A DNA stretch of 64,000 nt from Micromonospora sp. WMMD1120 (GTDB lineage Bacteria; Actinomycetota; Actinomycetes; Mycobacteriales; Micromonosporaceae), in NCBI RefSeq assembly GCF_029626235.1, contig NZ_JARUBO010000005.1:2884501-2948500 (forward strand), given 5' to 3'. The notes under the pieces are model-generated. The model was not told the origin of the DNA. It searched no databases and saw nothing but the letters and a program-made list of their open reading frames with translations. Positions 34,235-42,602 of this stretch are shown here, piece after piece. The position numbers were made by a program, and so were the translations under genes. How positions within the stretch are numbered: the stretch's first letter is position 1; the number at the start of each line of letters is the position of its first letter.

Positions 34235-34909
34235 CTGGCGCGCGGCGGCCAGCAGCCAGTTGCGCGCCGCACGGGTCAGCGAGAAGTAGGCGCCCCCCGC
34301 CACCGCCAGACCGACGAGCATCGGGGGCCAGCGCAGCGCCGCGTCCCACAGGGTGAGCGACCAGGTGAAGAGGGCGCAGCCAGCCACCATGCCGAGGACC
34401 ACCACACCGGTCAGGCCGATGCCCACGGCGCGCTGTGCCACCGCCAGACCCGGGCGTGGCGAACGGGCACTCGCCGCGACCACCAGCAGGCCGGCGACCG
34501 AGAGCAGCAGCGCACCCATCCAGATCCAGTCGACCGAGTCGGCCAGCAGCAGGTAGCCGGCCGGGGGACGCGGCCCACCGCTCCAACTCGACCCGCGCCA
34601 GGTCAGGTCCCCGGCGACCACCCCCACCCCGGCGATCGCCAGCATCCGCAGCGAGAGCCCGCGCAGGGCGCCCACCGCCAGCTCGGCCTGCCAGGAGGGG
34701 AGGAGCTGCGCCGGTGAGCCGAACTCGACCACCGCCCGGCGCTGCGCCTCGCCGGGCGGCACGCCGTCCTCCCGGTACGCCTCGACGGCGTCCAGCAGCC
34801 CGTGCCGGGCCTCGGTCAGCAGCTCGGACTTGAGTCGCGCCGGCCCCTGCAACCGGGCACCAAGCTCCCGCAGGTGCTCGTCGACCACCACGTCCTCTGC
34901 GCACGCCAT
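34220..34909 (-). CDS. Permease-prefix-domain membrane protein, PadR-associated
   Basis: The 229-residue protein has an N-terminal helical domain (LRELGARLQGPARLKSELLTEARHGLLDAVEAY, then EAQRRAVVEFGSPAQL) of the permease-prefix type often found next to PadR regulators. About four to five membrane segments follow (from LSLRMLAIAGVGVVAG to PPMLVGLAVAGGAYF). Function is unknown. It is read toward padR, and its stop codon lies in a repeated TCAGCGCG block. The gene starts 67 nt downstream of the cydC stop on the same strand, so it may be co-transcribed with the cyd operon. Confidence 0.8.
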   Translation of the reverse strand: MACAEDVVVDEHLRELGARLQGPARLKSELLTEARHGLLDAVEAYREDGVPPGEAQRRAVVEFGSPAQLLPSWQAELAVGALRGLSLRMLAIAGVGVVAGDLTWRGSSWSGGPRPPAGYLLLADSVDWIWMGALLLSVAGLLVVAASARSPRPGLAVAQRAVGIGLTGVVVLGMVAGCALFTWSLTLWDAALRWPPMLVGLAVAGGAYFSLTRAARNWLLAAARQPAAR

Positions 34910-34978
34910 GGCACCACAGTGCCACGGCGGCCGGGGCGTCGGCGTCCGGGAGAACCCTGGTCCGTCCCCCAGGCCCGG

Positions 34979-36766
34979 TCAGGGGGCGAGTGCCAGGTAA
35001 CCCCGTTCGGCCGCCGCCTGGAGCAGCCACTGGTCCCGGTACCAGCCCGGGGCGGCGACCAGCTCGGCGTGTCGACCGCGCTGGACCACCCTGCCGCCGT
35101 CGAGGACGACGATCTCGTCCAGCTCGGCGAGCCCGCTCAGCCGGTGGGTGATCAGCAGCACCGAGTGCTCGGCCGGGGTGGCGGCGAGGGCGGACGCGAG
35201 CACCGCGTCCGCGGCGGTCGGGTCGAGCCCTTCGGTGGGCTCGTCGAGCACCAGCACCGCCGGCGCGGCGAGCAGCGCCCGGGCGAGCGCCAGCCGTTGC
35301 CGCTGACCGCCGGAGAGCTGCCCGCCCTCCTCGCCGACGAGCGTGTCCCAGCCGGCCGGCTGGGCGCGTACCCACTCCAGCAGGCCGGCGGCGGCGGTGG
35401 CCGAGGTCAGCTCCTCCTCGCCCGCCCCGGCCCGGCCGAGCAGCAGGTTCTCCCGGACCGTGGCGTGGAAGACGTACGCCTCGGCGAGCAACCCGCCGAC
35501 CGCCCGGGGCAGCGCCTCCTCGGCGTACGTCGAGAGGTCCCGCCCGTCCAGCGTCACCCGGCCGGACGCGGGCCGGACGGCGCCGGTCAGCACTGCCGCG
35601 ACAGTGCTCTTACCGGCGCCGCTCGGGCCGACGACGGCGATCCTGCGCCCCGGAGACAGGTCCAGGCTCACCGCGTCCAGGGCGGGCGCCGCGCCGGTGC
35701 GGTACCGCACCGTCACGTCGACGAGGCGCAGCTCGTGCGGGCCGACCAGGTCCGGTTTCTCCTCGGCGGGCTCGGGGGTGGGCGTGCCCGCGTCGAGCAG
35801 GGCGGCCACCCGGACCAGACCCGGGCGCAGTTGGGTCCACTGCCGGGCCGCCGCGACCAGCGCCAGCGTCACCTCGACGGCGGCCAGCGTGCCGACGGCC
35901 AGGACCCCCACCAGCACCCCCGGCACGTCGGCCGCCAGCGCGGCCAGCACCACCACCGCGGCGGTCAGTCCGGCGGTCAGCACCCCGGCGGCGTCCACAG
36001 CGAACCCGGTGGCGGCGAGCCGGCGTTCCAGCCGGGCCAACCGGTGGGCACGCTGCTCGGCAGCGCGCAGCGTGTCTGCTGTCGCCCCGAACGCGGCCAG
36101 GTCGGCGGCGCCGTGGGTCAGGTCGATCGCGTCGGTCGCCAACGCGCCGCGCAGCGGGGCCACCTCGGCGGCGCTGCGCCGGGTGACAGCGGTGGCCAGC
36201 GTCGGCAGGGCCAGCCCGGCGACGAGCAACCCGACGGCGAGCGCGCCGGCGGCCGGTAACGAGATCAGCGCCGCCACGCCGACCGCCAGTACGCCGACCA
36301 CCGCCGCCGCCGCGCCCGGGACCAGCACCCGGAGCAGCAGGTCCTGGACGGCCTCCACGTCGGAGACCAGCCGGCTCAGCACATCACCCGAGCGGTGTGC
36401 CGCGTCCCGACGTGCCGCCAGGGTGGCGAAGACCCGGGCCCGCACGTCGGTGATCATGCGGAGTACCGCGTCGTGCCCGGCGAGCCGTTCGGTGTACCGG
36501 AAGACCCCCCGGCTGATCGCCAACGCCCGGACCGCGACGATCGCCACGGTGAGCCGGTCCAGCGGCGGCTGACCGGCGGCGCTCATCAGCAGCCAGGTGG
36601 CGGTCGCCATCAGGGCGAGCCCGGCGAACTCGGTGGCGGCGGCGAGCAGGCCGGCGCCGACCAGCCGCCCCAGGTACGGGCGGGCGAGCCGCAGCACGGC
36701 CCGTTCGGCGTCGACCCGGCCGGTCGGTGCCGAATCCGGCGGAGCCGACCCCGGGGGTGTGCTCAT
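34979..36766 (-). CDS. cydC: Thiol-reductant ABC exporter subunit CydC
   Basis: The 595-residue half-transporter has six membrane segments and a C-terminal ATPase (Walker A GPSGAGKST, signature LSGGQRQRLALARAL, Walker B VLVLDEPTEGLD). With CydD it exports cysteine/glutathione-type thiols and is needed for cytochrome bd assembly. ATG 36766 overlaps the cydD stop by 4 bp. The small second ATPase-half placement after cydD and the membrane-domain sequence (YTERLAGHDAVLRMITDVRARVF) identify CydC. A 966-residue frame that runs on into cydD is a shadow, not a fusion. Confidence 0.93.
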   Translation of the reverse strand: MSTPPGSAPPDSAPTGRVDAERAVLRLARPYLGRLVGAGLLAAATEFAGLALMATATWLLMSAAGQPPLDRLTVAIVAVRALAISRGVFRYTERLAGHDAVLRMITDVRARVFATLAARRDAAHRSGDVLSRLVSDVEAVQDLLLRVLVPGAAAAVVGVLAVGVAALISLPAAGALAVGLLVAGLALPTLATAVTRRSAAEVAPLRGALATDAIDLTHGAADLAAFGATADTLRAAEQRAHRLARLERRLAATGFAVDAAGVLTAGLTAAVVVLAALAADVPGVLVGVLAVGTLAAVEVTLALVAAARQWTQLRPGLVRVAALLDAGTPTPEPAEEKPDLVGPHELRLVDVTVRYRTGAAPALDAVSLDLSPGRRIAVVGPSGAGKSTVAAVLTGAVRPASGRVTLDGRDLSTYAEEALPRAVGGLLAEAYVFHATVRENLLLGRAGAGEEELTSATAAAGLLEWVRAQPAGWDTLVGEEGGQLSGGQRQRLALARALLAAPAVLVLDEPTEGLDPTAADAVLASALAATPAEHSVLLITHRLSGLAELDEIVVLDGGRVVQRGRHAELVAAPGWYRDQWLLQAAAERGYLALAP

Positions 36767-38439
36767 CGGGTCGTCCCCCCGCTCGGTTCGGGCGTCAACT
36801 CGGTCACCCGGCCGTCCTCCACCCGCAGGATCCGGTCGGCGTCGGCGAGCAGCGCCGGTCGGTGCGCGACCAGCAGCGAGGTCCGACCGGCGACCAGGCG
36901 GCGGGTGGCGTCGAGCACCACCGACTCGGCGGCGGTGTCCAGTCGGGCGGTGGGCTCGTCGAGCAGCACCACCGGGGCGGCGCGCAGGAACGCGCGGGCC
37001 AGCGCCACCCGCTGCCGCTGCCCGCTGGAGAGGCCGTGCCCGCGTTCGCCGAGCACCGTGTGCAGACCGTCCGGGAGGCCGGCCACCACCTCGTCCAGGG
37101 CGGCGTCCCGCACCGCGGCGGCGACCGCCTCGTTGGGGGTGCCCGGCGCGCCGAGGCGGATGTTGTCGGCCAGCGACGCGGCGAAGAGGTGCGCCCGCTG
37201 CGGCACCCAGGCGAGCTGCCGACGCCAGGCGTCCAGGTCGGCGGTGGCGAGGTCGATTCCGTCGACGGTGATCCGGCCGCTGGTCGGGGTCACGAAGCCG
37301 AGCAGCAGGCCGAGCAGCGTGCTCTTGCCGGCGCCGCTGGGCCCGATGACGGCGATTCGTTCGCCGGGCCGGATGGTGAGGGTCACGTCGCGCAGCGCCG
37401 TGGTGCGCTCGTACGCCACCGTCACCCCCTCGAACCGGATCTCGCGCCGGGCGTCCGGGGTGGGCGCGCCCTCGGCGGCCCGGGGCGCGGCGGGCGTCGC
37501 GGAGGTGGTCAGCGCCTCGTCCAGCGCGGCCAACCCCTCCATGCTGGCGTGGAAGCGGCTGCCGGCGGCACGCAGCGGTAGGTAGGCCTCCGGGGTGAGC
37601 AGCAGCACCAGCAGCGCGGTCTGCAGGGCCAACCCACCGCCGAGCAACCGGATGCCGACCGGCACCGCGACCAGCGCCACCGAGAGGGTGGCGACCAGCT
37701 CCAGCACCAGTGCGGAGAGGAACGCGATCCGCAGCGTCTTCATGGTGGCGACCCGGTGGCCGTCGGCCATCCGGCGTACCACTGCGGTCTGCGCCCGGGC
37801 GCGCCCGAACGCGCGGAGCGTGGGCAGCCCGGCGACCATGTCCAGGAAGTGCCCGCCGAGCAGCGCGAGCCGCCGCCACTGCCGTTCGGTGGCGGCCTGG
37901 GCCTGCCAGCCGAGCAGCGCGCCGAAGATCGGGATCAACGGCAGGGTCAGCGCGATGATCACCGCCGAGCTCCAGTCCGCGACGACGACCCGGGCCAGCA
38001 CCGCGAGCGGCACCGTCACGCTGAGCACCAACTGCGGCAGGTAGCCGGTGAAGTAGGCGTCCAACGCGTCCAACCCGCGCCCGCTCAGGGTGGCGATCTC
38101 ACCGGCCCGCTGCCCCGCCACCCAACCCGGCCCGTGCCGGCCCACGGCGGCGAGCAGGTCGCCCCGGAGGGTGGCCTTCACCGTGGCGGCGACCCGCGCG
38201 GAGACCGTGCCCTGCGCCCAGACCAGCGCCGAACGGGCGGCGACAGTCACCACGAAGCCGGCCAGCGCCGGCCGGTCCAGCCGACCGTCGACGGCGGTCG
38301 CCAGCAGCGACGCGAGCGTGGTCGCCTGCGCCACGATCAGCCCGGCGGCCACCACCCCCAGCAGCGCGAGCAGGGCGAGGTCGCGCCGGGCCGCGGGGAC
38401 CCGGCGCAGCAGACGACTGTCGAACGGACGGCGTCTCAC
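36763..38439 (-). CDS. cydD: Thiol-reductant ABC exporter subunit CydD
   Basis: The 558-residue half-transporter is the partner of CydC. It has six membrane segments, the CydD-type cytoplasmic motif GRGLDALDAYFTGYLPQL, and an ATPase with Walker A GPSGAGKST, signature LSSGQRQRVALARAF and Walker B VVLLDEPTARLD. The signature reads LSSGQ rather than LSGGQ. GTG 38439 overlaps the cydB stop (GTGA), so cydB, cydD and cydC are translationally coupled. Confidence 0.94.
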   Translation of the reverse strand: MRRRPFDSRLLRRVPAARRDLALLALLGVVAAGLIVAQATTLASLLATAVDGRLDRPALAGFVVTVAARSALVWAQGTVSARVAATVKATLRGDLLAAVGRHGPGWVAGQRAGEIATLSGRGLDALDAYFTGYLPQLVLSVTVPLAVLARVVVADWSSAVIIALTLPLIPIFGALLGWQAQAATERQWRRLALLGGHFLDMVAGLPTLRAFGRARAQTAVVRRMADGHRVATMKTLRIAFLSALVLELVATLSVALVAVPVGIRLLGGGLALQTALLVLLLTPEAYLPLRAAGSRFHASMEGLAALDEALTTSATPAAPRAAEGAPTPDARREIRFEGVTVAYERTTALRDVTLTIRPGERIAVIGPSGAGKSTLLGLLLGFVTPTSGRITVDGIDLATADLDAWRRQLAWVPQRAHLFAASLADNIRLGAPGTPNEAVAAAVRDAALDEVVAGLPDGLHTVLGERGHGLSSGQRQRVALARAFLRAAPVVLLDEPTARLDTAAESVVLDATRRLVAGRTSLLVAHRPALLADADRILRVEDGRVTELTPEPSGGTTR

Positions 38440-39443
38440 CAGTACACCGGTGCCCTACCGTCGGTCCGTCCTCGAAACACCCACCAGCACATCGCCTGGA
38501 AGCCTAGTAGGGCCGGAAGGAGCGGCAGCGCCACCCAGCCGAGCAGCCGCAGAGTCGGGGTGCTGGCGGCGGCGTCGGCCACCGTCAACGAGGCGTTCGG
38601 GTCGCTGGTGGACACCAGCACGTAGGGCCAGAGGGTCGCGCCGACGAGCGCCACCGGCAGCGCCAGGGCCGCGCCGGTGGCGAGCACCGCCCACCCCGGC
38701 CGCCGCCGCGCCAGCGCCGCGCGGGCCGCCAGCAGCGCCACCGCGAGCAGCACCGGCAGGAGTACGGCCACAGCCGGTCGCTGGACGGCGTCGCGTACCC
38801 GGGTGGAAAGCAGACCCACGACGGTGGCCGACGCGACGGCGGTGAGCGCCACCGGCACCAGCCGGCGGGCGGTACGGCCGAGCGTGTCGGCGGACGCGGC
38901 CGGCAGTCGCAGGGTGAGGAATGTCGCTCCGTGCAGCGCGAACAGGGCGACCATGGCCAGCGCGACGCTGGCCGCGAACGGGGTGACCAGGTGCGACACC
39001 CCGGCGACGTGCCCGTCGGCCTGGCGGGGCACGCCCTGCAGCAGCGCGGCGAGCAGCACGCCCCAACCCAGCGCGGCGAGGGCGCTGCCGATCAGCACGA
39101 CGCGGTCCCAGCGGGCCCGGGACCGCTGACCTGTGGGCCGGCTGCGTAGCTGCACCCCGACGGTGACCAGGATGACGCCGACCAGGGCGCCGGCGACGGC
39201 CGGGTAGCAGCCGGCGAGCAGCTCGCCCTCCAGCACCGGGAACGCGCCGAAGAGGATGCCCACCGCGGCGACCAGCCAGACCTCGTTGCCGAGGAAGAAC
39301 GGGCCGAGCGCGGTGAGCGCCGCCCGGCGTTCGGTCGGGTCGACGCCGCGGGCGAGCAGCAGTCCGACGCCGTAGTCGAAGCCGGCGAGCACCAGGTAAG
39401 CGGCGCTGAACAGGCCGAGCAGGACGTACCAGGCGAGGTCCAC
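38436..39443 (-). CDS. cydB: Cytochrome bd oxidase subunit II
   Basis: The 335-residue membrane protein is the second subunit of cytochrome bd quinol oxidase, a high-affinity terminal oxidase that reduces oxygen without pumping protons. About eight membrane segments are visible. The N-terminal VLLGLFSAAYLVLAGFDYGVG and GPFFLGNEVWLVAAVGILFGAFP are family signatures. GTG 39443 lies 18 nt after cydA, and the stop overlaps cydD. Confidence 0.96.
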   Translation of the reverse strand: MDLAWYVLLGLFSAAYLVLAGFDYGVGLLLARGVDPTERRAALTALGPFFLGNEVWLVAAVGILFGAFPVLEGELLAGCYPAVAGALVGVILVTVGVQLRSRPTGQRSRARWDRVVLIGSALAALGWGVLLAALLQGVPRQADGHVAGVSHLVTPFAASVALAMVALFALHGATFLTLRLPAASADTLGRTARRLVPVALTAVASATVVGLLSTRVRDAVQRPAVAVLLPVLLAVALLAARAALARRRPGWAVLATGAALALPVALVGATLWPYVLVSTSDPNASLTVADAAASTPTLRLLGWVALPLLPALLGFQAMCWWVFRGRTDGRAPVYW

Positions 39444-39461
39444 GGTCTTCTCCTCAGTCGC

Positions 39462-40712
39462 TCAGAGCAGGGCGGGTGCGGGGTGGGCCGGCTCGCTGGG
39501 CGGCGCGGGCGGGCGACCGAGCGCCGGGTCGGCCGCGCCCCGTGCCGCGTGCCGGGCGAGCAGCACCCAGTTGGTGACGGCGAGGGTGCCCAGCAGCAGG
39601 CTGAAGCCGATGAACGAGGTGAGCATCAGCGGCGCGCCGACCGGGGAGACGGCCTGCTCGGTGGGGAGCAGCCCGTACGCCACCCACGGCTGGCGGCCGA
39701 CCTCCCGGGCGATCCAGCCGAGGATCACCGCGACGAACGGCAGCGGCAGGGCGAGCAGGATCAGCCAGAGCGGGAAGCGCAGCCGGATGATCCAGTCGCG
39801 GAAGAGCAGGGGCAGCAGGAACCACACGCAGCCGAGCGTGAAACCGATCAGGATCATGAAGCCCAGCCCGACGTTGGCCAGCACCGGCGGGGTGTAGTCG
39901 CCGGGACCGAACCGGCTGGTCCACTCGGCGATCAACGCCTGGGCCTCCGGCCCCTGGCCGAACTTGGTCGGCTGCACCGCGCCGACCGGGCCGAACTGGG
40001 CGAAGCCGAAGCCCTGCACCAGCGTGATCGCGAGCGCCGAGGTGACCAGGCCGATCCGCAGCGAGGTGCGGAACAACGCGAAGTCGGCGGTGCGCCGGAT
40101 CAGGTGCCAGGCGCTGATCGCGGCCATCAGCATCCCGCCGACCAGCAGCGCGGCCGCGACCACGTGCCCGAGCGCCATGCCGAGGCTCGGGTTGGTGAGC
40201 AGGGCGCCGAAGTCGGTGAGGTGGGCGATCCCGTCGCGCACCTCGTAGCCGACCGGGTTCTGCAGCCAGGAGTTGGCCACCATGATCCAGAAAGCCGAGG
40301 CGTACGCGGTGATCGCCACTCCCCAGAGCAGCGCGAGGTGTACGCCCCGGCGCAGCCGGTGCCAGCCGAAGATCCACATTCCGAGGAACGTGGACTCCAG
40401 GAAGAACGCCACCAGCGTCTCGATCGCCAGTGGCGCGCCGAAGACGTTGCCGACGTAGCGCGACAGGCCGCTCCAGTTCAGCCCGAACTGGAACTCCATC
40501 ACGATGCCGGTGGCGATGCCCAGCACGTAATTGATCACGTACAGCTGGCCCCAGTACCGGGTCAGCCGCTCCCACTTCGGGTTGCCGGTGAGCACCCCGG
40601 CGGTCTGCATGCCGACCAGCAGGGTCACCAGCCCGAGCGTGACGACGACGAACAGAAAGTGGATCGAGGTGGTGGTGGCGAACTGCAGGCGGGCGAGGAG
40701 CAGCGTGTCCAT
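39462..40712 (-). CDS. cydA: Cytochrome bd oxidase subunit I
   Basis: The 416-residue heme-bearing subunit oxidises quinol. His18 in TSIHFLF corresponds to the axial ligand of heme b595/d, and the conserved GRQPWVAYG motif sits in the quinol-loop region. The length shows the short-Q-loop form typical of actinobacteria rather than the 520-residue enterobacterial form. It is the first gene of cydABDC, so low-oxygen or respiratory-stress control should act on its upstream region, where a GTAGC/GCTAC palindrome lies 48 bp before the ATG. Confidence 0.96.
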   Translation of the reverse strand: MDTLLLARLQFATTTSIHFLFVVVTLGLVTLLVGMQTAGVLTGNPKWERLTRYWGQLYVINYVLGIATGIVMEFQFGLNWSGLSRYVGNVFGAPLAIETLVAFFLESTFLGMWIFGWHRLRRGVHLALLWGVAITAYASAFWIMVANSWLQNPVGYEVRDGIAHLTDFGALLTNPSLGMALGHVVAAALLVGGMLMAAISAWHLIRRTADFALFRTSLRIGLVTSALAITLVQGFGFAQFGPVGAVQPTKFGQGPEAQALIAEWTSRFGPGDYTPPVLANVGLGFMILIGFTLGCVWFLLPLLFRDWIIRLRFPLWLILLALPLPFVAVILGWIAREVGRQPWVAYGLLPTEQAVSPVGAPLMLTSFIGFSLLLGTLAVTNWVLLARHAARGAADPALGRPPAPPSEPAHPAPALL

Positions 40713-40759
40713 GACCAGCCTCCATAAGTGTTGGCTCCCTTGTCATAGCAACCCTACAC

Positions 40760-40772
40760 GTAGCCACGCTAC
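40760..40772. promoter_or_regulatory. Candidate PadR operator in the cydA promoter (GTAGC-CAC-GCTAC)
   Basis: A perfect inverted repeat of GTAGC with a 3-bp spacer lies 48 bp upstream of cydA in the AT-richest stretch of the intergenic region. Read on the cyd strand it is GTAGCGTGGCTAC, one base different from the palindrome at the padR start (GTAGCGTAGCTAC). Confidence 0.6.
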
Positions 40773-40812
40773 CTATATCCCCGCAGTGCTCCCCACCCCT
40801 CCTTCTCCCGTT

Positions 40813-40881
40813 GATCTTGCACTCCCTGTCGCGACATAAAGGGTCTAAGACCCGCAAATCGACCACCGCAACTGCAAGATC
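40813..40881. repeat. Interspersed palindromic element (GATCTTGCA family)
   Basis: Outer 9-bp arms GATCTTGCA (40813-40821) and TGCAAGATC (40873-40881) enclose a central hairpin GGGTCTAAGACCC (40841-40853). A second element with longer arms is at 62781-62853. It lies between cydA and the M56 gene and could also act as a transcription barrier. Confidence 0.75.
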
Positions 40882-40932
40882 GGTGCGGCTGCGGGGGGTG
40901 CGGGAGAGGGCGCGGCTGGTGGGGGGTGGGGG

Positions 40933-41838
40933 TTAGCTCAGGAAGAGGGTTACGGGTAGGGCTACCAGGGTGGTGGCGACGGCCAGGGCGGTGGCGCCGA
41001 GGGCGCGGGGCGGCCGGTCGGTGACCAGCAGTCGCTGCACCCGTACGTCGAGATCCCGGTCGCCCATGCCCAGCGCGCCGGCCGGGGTGACCCGGTGTCC
41101 GGCGGCGGCGAAGCGGCGCAGCGCGCCCGCCAGCGGCGCCTCGGCGTGCAGCTCGCGGGCCTTGTCATCGGCACGCATCTCGACCAGCAACGCGACCCGC
41201 TCGTGCGCGTCGCGCACCCAGCCGAACCAGGGCAGCGCCCGGCACAGCGCGGTGAACGGCAGCAGCACCAGGTCGTGCCGTTCGTGGGCGTGCGCCCGTT
41301 CGTGGCTGAGCACCGCCGCAAGCTCGGCCTGGTCGAGCAGGCTGAGTGTGCCGGCGCTGACCACCACCTGCGGTTTCACCCCCGGCAGGCAGTACGCGGC
41401 GGCGCTCGGATGATCGAGCACCAGCGCGCCCGGCGCGGCCGGATCGTTGCGCGCGACCAGGGAGAGCAGCTCCCGGTGGCGACGCTGGGCGCGTACGGTG
41501 CCGTGGATGCTGCGCACTGTCGTGGTGACCAGCACCGCGCCGATGCCGAAGCCCACCCCGACGCCGGCCAGGTGGAAGGTGCCCACCCCGACGGGGAGGG
41601 CGCCGTGGGCGAGGTCGTCGGCCAGGGCGAGCAGCGCGCTGCCGGTCGGCAGGTCGTACGCGCTCAGGCCGAGCGCCATCGGCAGGCCCATCGCCGAGAG
41701 GCCCAGCGCCAACCCGACGGCCTGCCAGCAGATGATCGCCACCCGAGGGCTGCGCCACGTCCAGGTCGAACGGGCCAACACCTGGGCGGTCAGATAGCAG
41801 GCCAGCATCGTGGCGGCGAAGTGCACGGCGTACGCCAT
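40933..41838 (-). CDS. M56-family (BlaR1-like) membrane metallopeptidase
   Basis: The 301-residue protein has membrane segments at both ends and a zinc-protease core with HERAH (HExxH) in LSHERAHAHERHD about residue 180, preceded by the M56 motif AAYCLPG. In BlaR1/MecR1-type systems such a protease is activated by a signal and leads to cleavage of the BlaI-type repressor encoded next to it. This version is short and has no C-terminal penicillin-binding sensor domain, so its signal is unknown. It lies 10 nt downstream of blaI, in the same transcript. Confidence 0.9.
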   Translation of the reverse strand: MAYAVHFAATMLACYLTAQVLARSTWTWRSPRVAIICWQAVGLALGLSAMGLPMALGLSAYDLPTGSALLALADDLAHGALPVGVGTFHLAGVGVGFGIGAVLVTTTVRSIHGTVRAQRRHRELLSLVARNDPAAPGALVLDHPSAAAYCLPGVKPQVVVSAGTLSLLDQAELAAVLSHERAHAHERHDLVLLPFTALCRALPWFGWVRDAHERVALLVEMRADDKARELHAEAPLAGALRRFAAAGHRVTPAGALGMGDRDLDVRVQRLLVTDRPPRALGATALAVATTLVALPVTLFLS

Positions 41839-41848
41839 GGCCGTTGCC

Positions 41849-42310
41849 CTACCGCTCCGCTGCCTCGCCGGCCGGGCGTCGGCCCGCCGGCCCGTCCACC
41901 CGGTCGGTCAGGGCGTCGGCTCCACCGGTCGAGCCCGGCCCGGTCAGGCCGGCCGCACTCCCCAGGGCCGCCCGCAGCACCTCGGCCTCGGTGCCGGTCA
42001 CCGAACGGGCGAACCGCACCAGCGCGGCGTCCCGGCTGCCACCCAGGTCGAGGGCGTCGAGCATGAGTTGGGCGATGTGCGCCTCGCGGCTGGCCGCCGG
42101 CCGGTACCGCCACGCGCGGCCCTCCCGCTCCCGCTGCACCATGCCCTTGCCGGCGAGCCGGTCCAGCACCGTCATCACCGTCGTGTACGCCAGCTCGCGC
42201 CCGTCGAGCGCGTCGGCCACCTCGCGCACGGTCACCCCGTCCGACGTGCCGGGGACCACGTCCCACAACACGTCCATCACCGCACGCTCAAGATCGCCCA
42301 ACCGAGTCAC
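41849..42310 (-). CDS. BlaI/MecI-family transcriptional repressor
   Basis: The 153-residue protein has the BlaI winged helix (LGDLERAVMDVLWD, VREVADAL, AYTTVMTVLDRLAGKGMVQRE, residues about 4-65), then a dimerisation helix and a disordered Gly/Ala-rich C-terminal tail. It should repress its own operon with the M56 protease until the protease inactivates it. A CTACC/GGTAG palindrome begins 9 bp upstream of the GTG start at 42310. No beta-lactamase gene is in the window, so the regulon is unknown. Confidence 0.93.
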   Translation of the reverse strand: MTRLGDLERAVMDVLWDVVPGTSDGVTVREVADALDGRELAYTTVMTVLDRLAGKGMVQREREGRAWRYRPAASREAHIAQLMLDALDLGGSRDAALVRFARSVTGTEAEVLRAALGSAAGLTGPGSTGGADALTDRVDGPAGRRPAGEAAER

Positions 42311-42319
42311 GACCCAATC

Positions 42320-42332
42320 CTACCCCCGGTAG
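42320..42332. promoter_or_regulatory. Candidate BlaI operator CTACC-CCC-GGTAG
   Basis: A perfect 5-bp inverted repeat with a 3-bp spacer lies 9 bp upstream of the BlaI-family gene. The extension TAGTAG on one side resembles the TACTAC/GTAGTA half-sites of actinobacterial BlaI. Confidence 0.55.
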
Positions 42333-42418
42333 TAGACCGCGGAGCCCGCCCGGCCCCAGCCCCGCCCGATCCGTGCCCCACCCGATCCGTGCCCCGCCCA
42401 AGATCCGCACAACAACAA

Positions 42419-42458
42419 GGATGTAGTGGCCTCCGCGAGCCAGGAGGCCACTACATCC
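42419..42458. repeat. Perfect 16-bp hairpin element (GGATGTAGTGGCCTCC)
   Basis: Arms 42419-42434 and 42443-42458 are exact complements around an 8-nt loop, forming a very stable cruciform or RNA hairpin. Flanking AGATCCGCAC and GCACGATCT suggest an outer pairing like that of the other GATC-containing palindromic elements. Confidence 0.8.
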
Positions 42459-42496
42459 AGGAAACTGCACGATCTGGGCAGCGGCCCGGATCAGGT

Positions 42497-42564
42497 TTTC
42501 CGGGGAGCCCGCCTGCGGAGGGATCAAGCCTGACCGCCCGGAGCAGGCGGGCTCCCCCCGGAAA
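42497..42564. repeat. Imperfect inverted repeat downstream of the aldehyde dehydrogenase genes
   Basis: A 20-nt left arm (42497-42516) pairs with a 22-nt right arm (42543-42564) except for two extra G/C bases. It lies 39 nt past the stop of the minus-strand truncated aldehyde dehydrogenase and may serve as the terminator of the deoC operon. Confidence 0.6.
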
Positions 42565-42602
42565 CCCCAACCGCGACGACCGAAGAAGCCGGGGACGAAC
42601 GA

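Noticed and set aside
34979..37879. A 966-residue frame that seems to be a CydDC fusion
   Set aside because: Its first 370 residues are Arg/Gly/Ala-rich out-of-frame sequence over cydD. CydC starts at ATG 36766 with a 4-bp overlap to the separate cydD gene.
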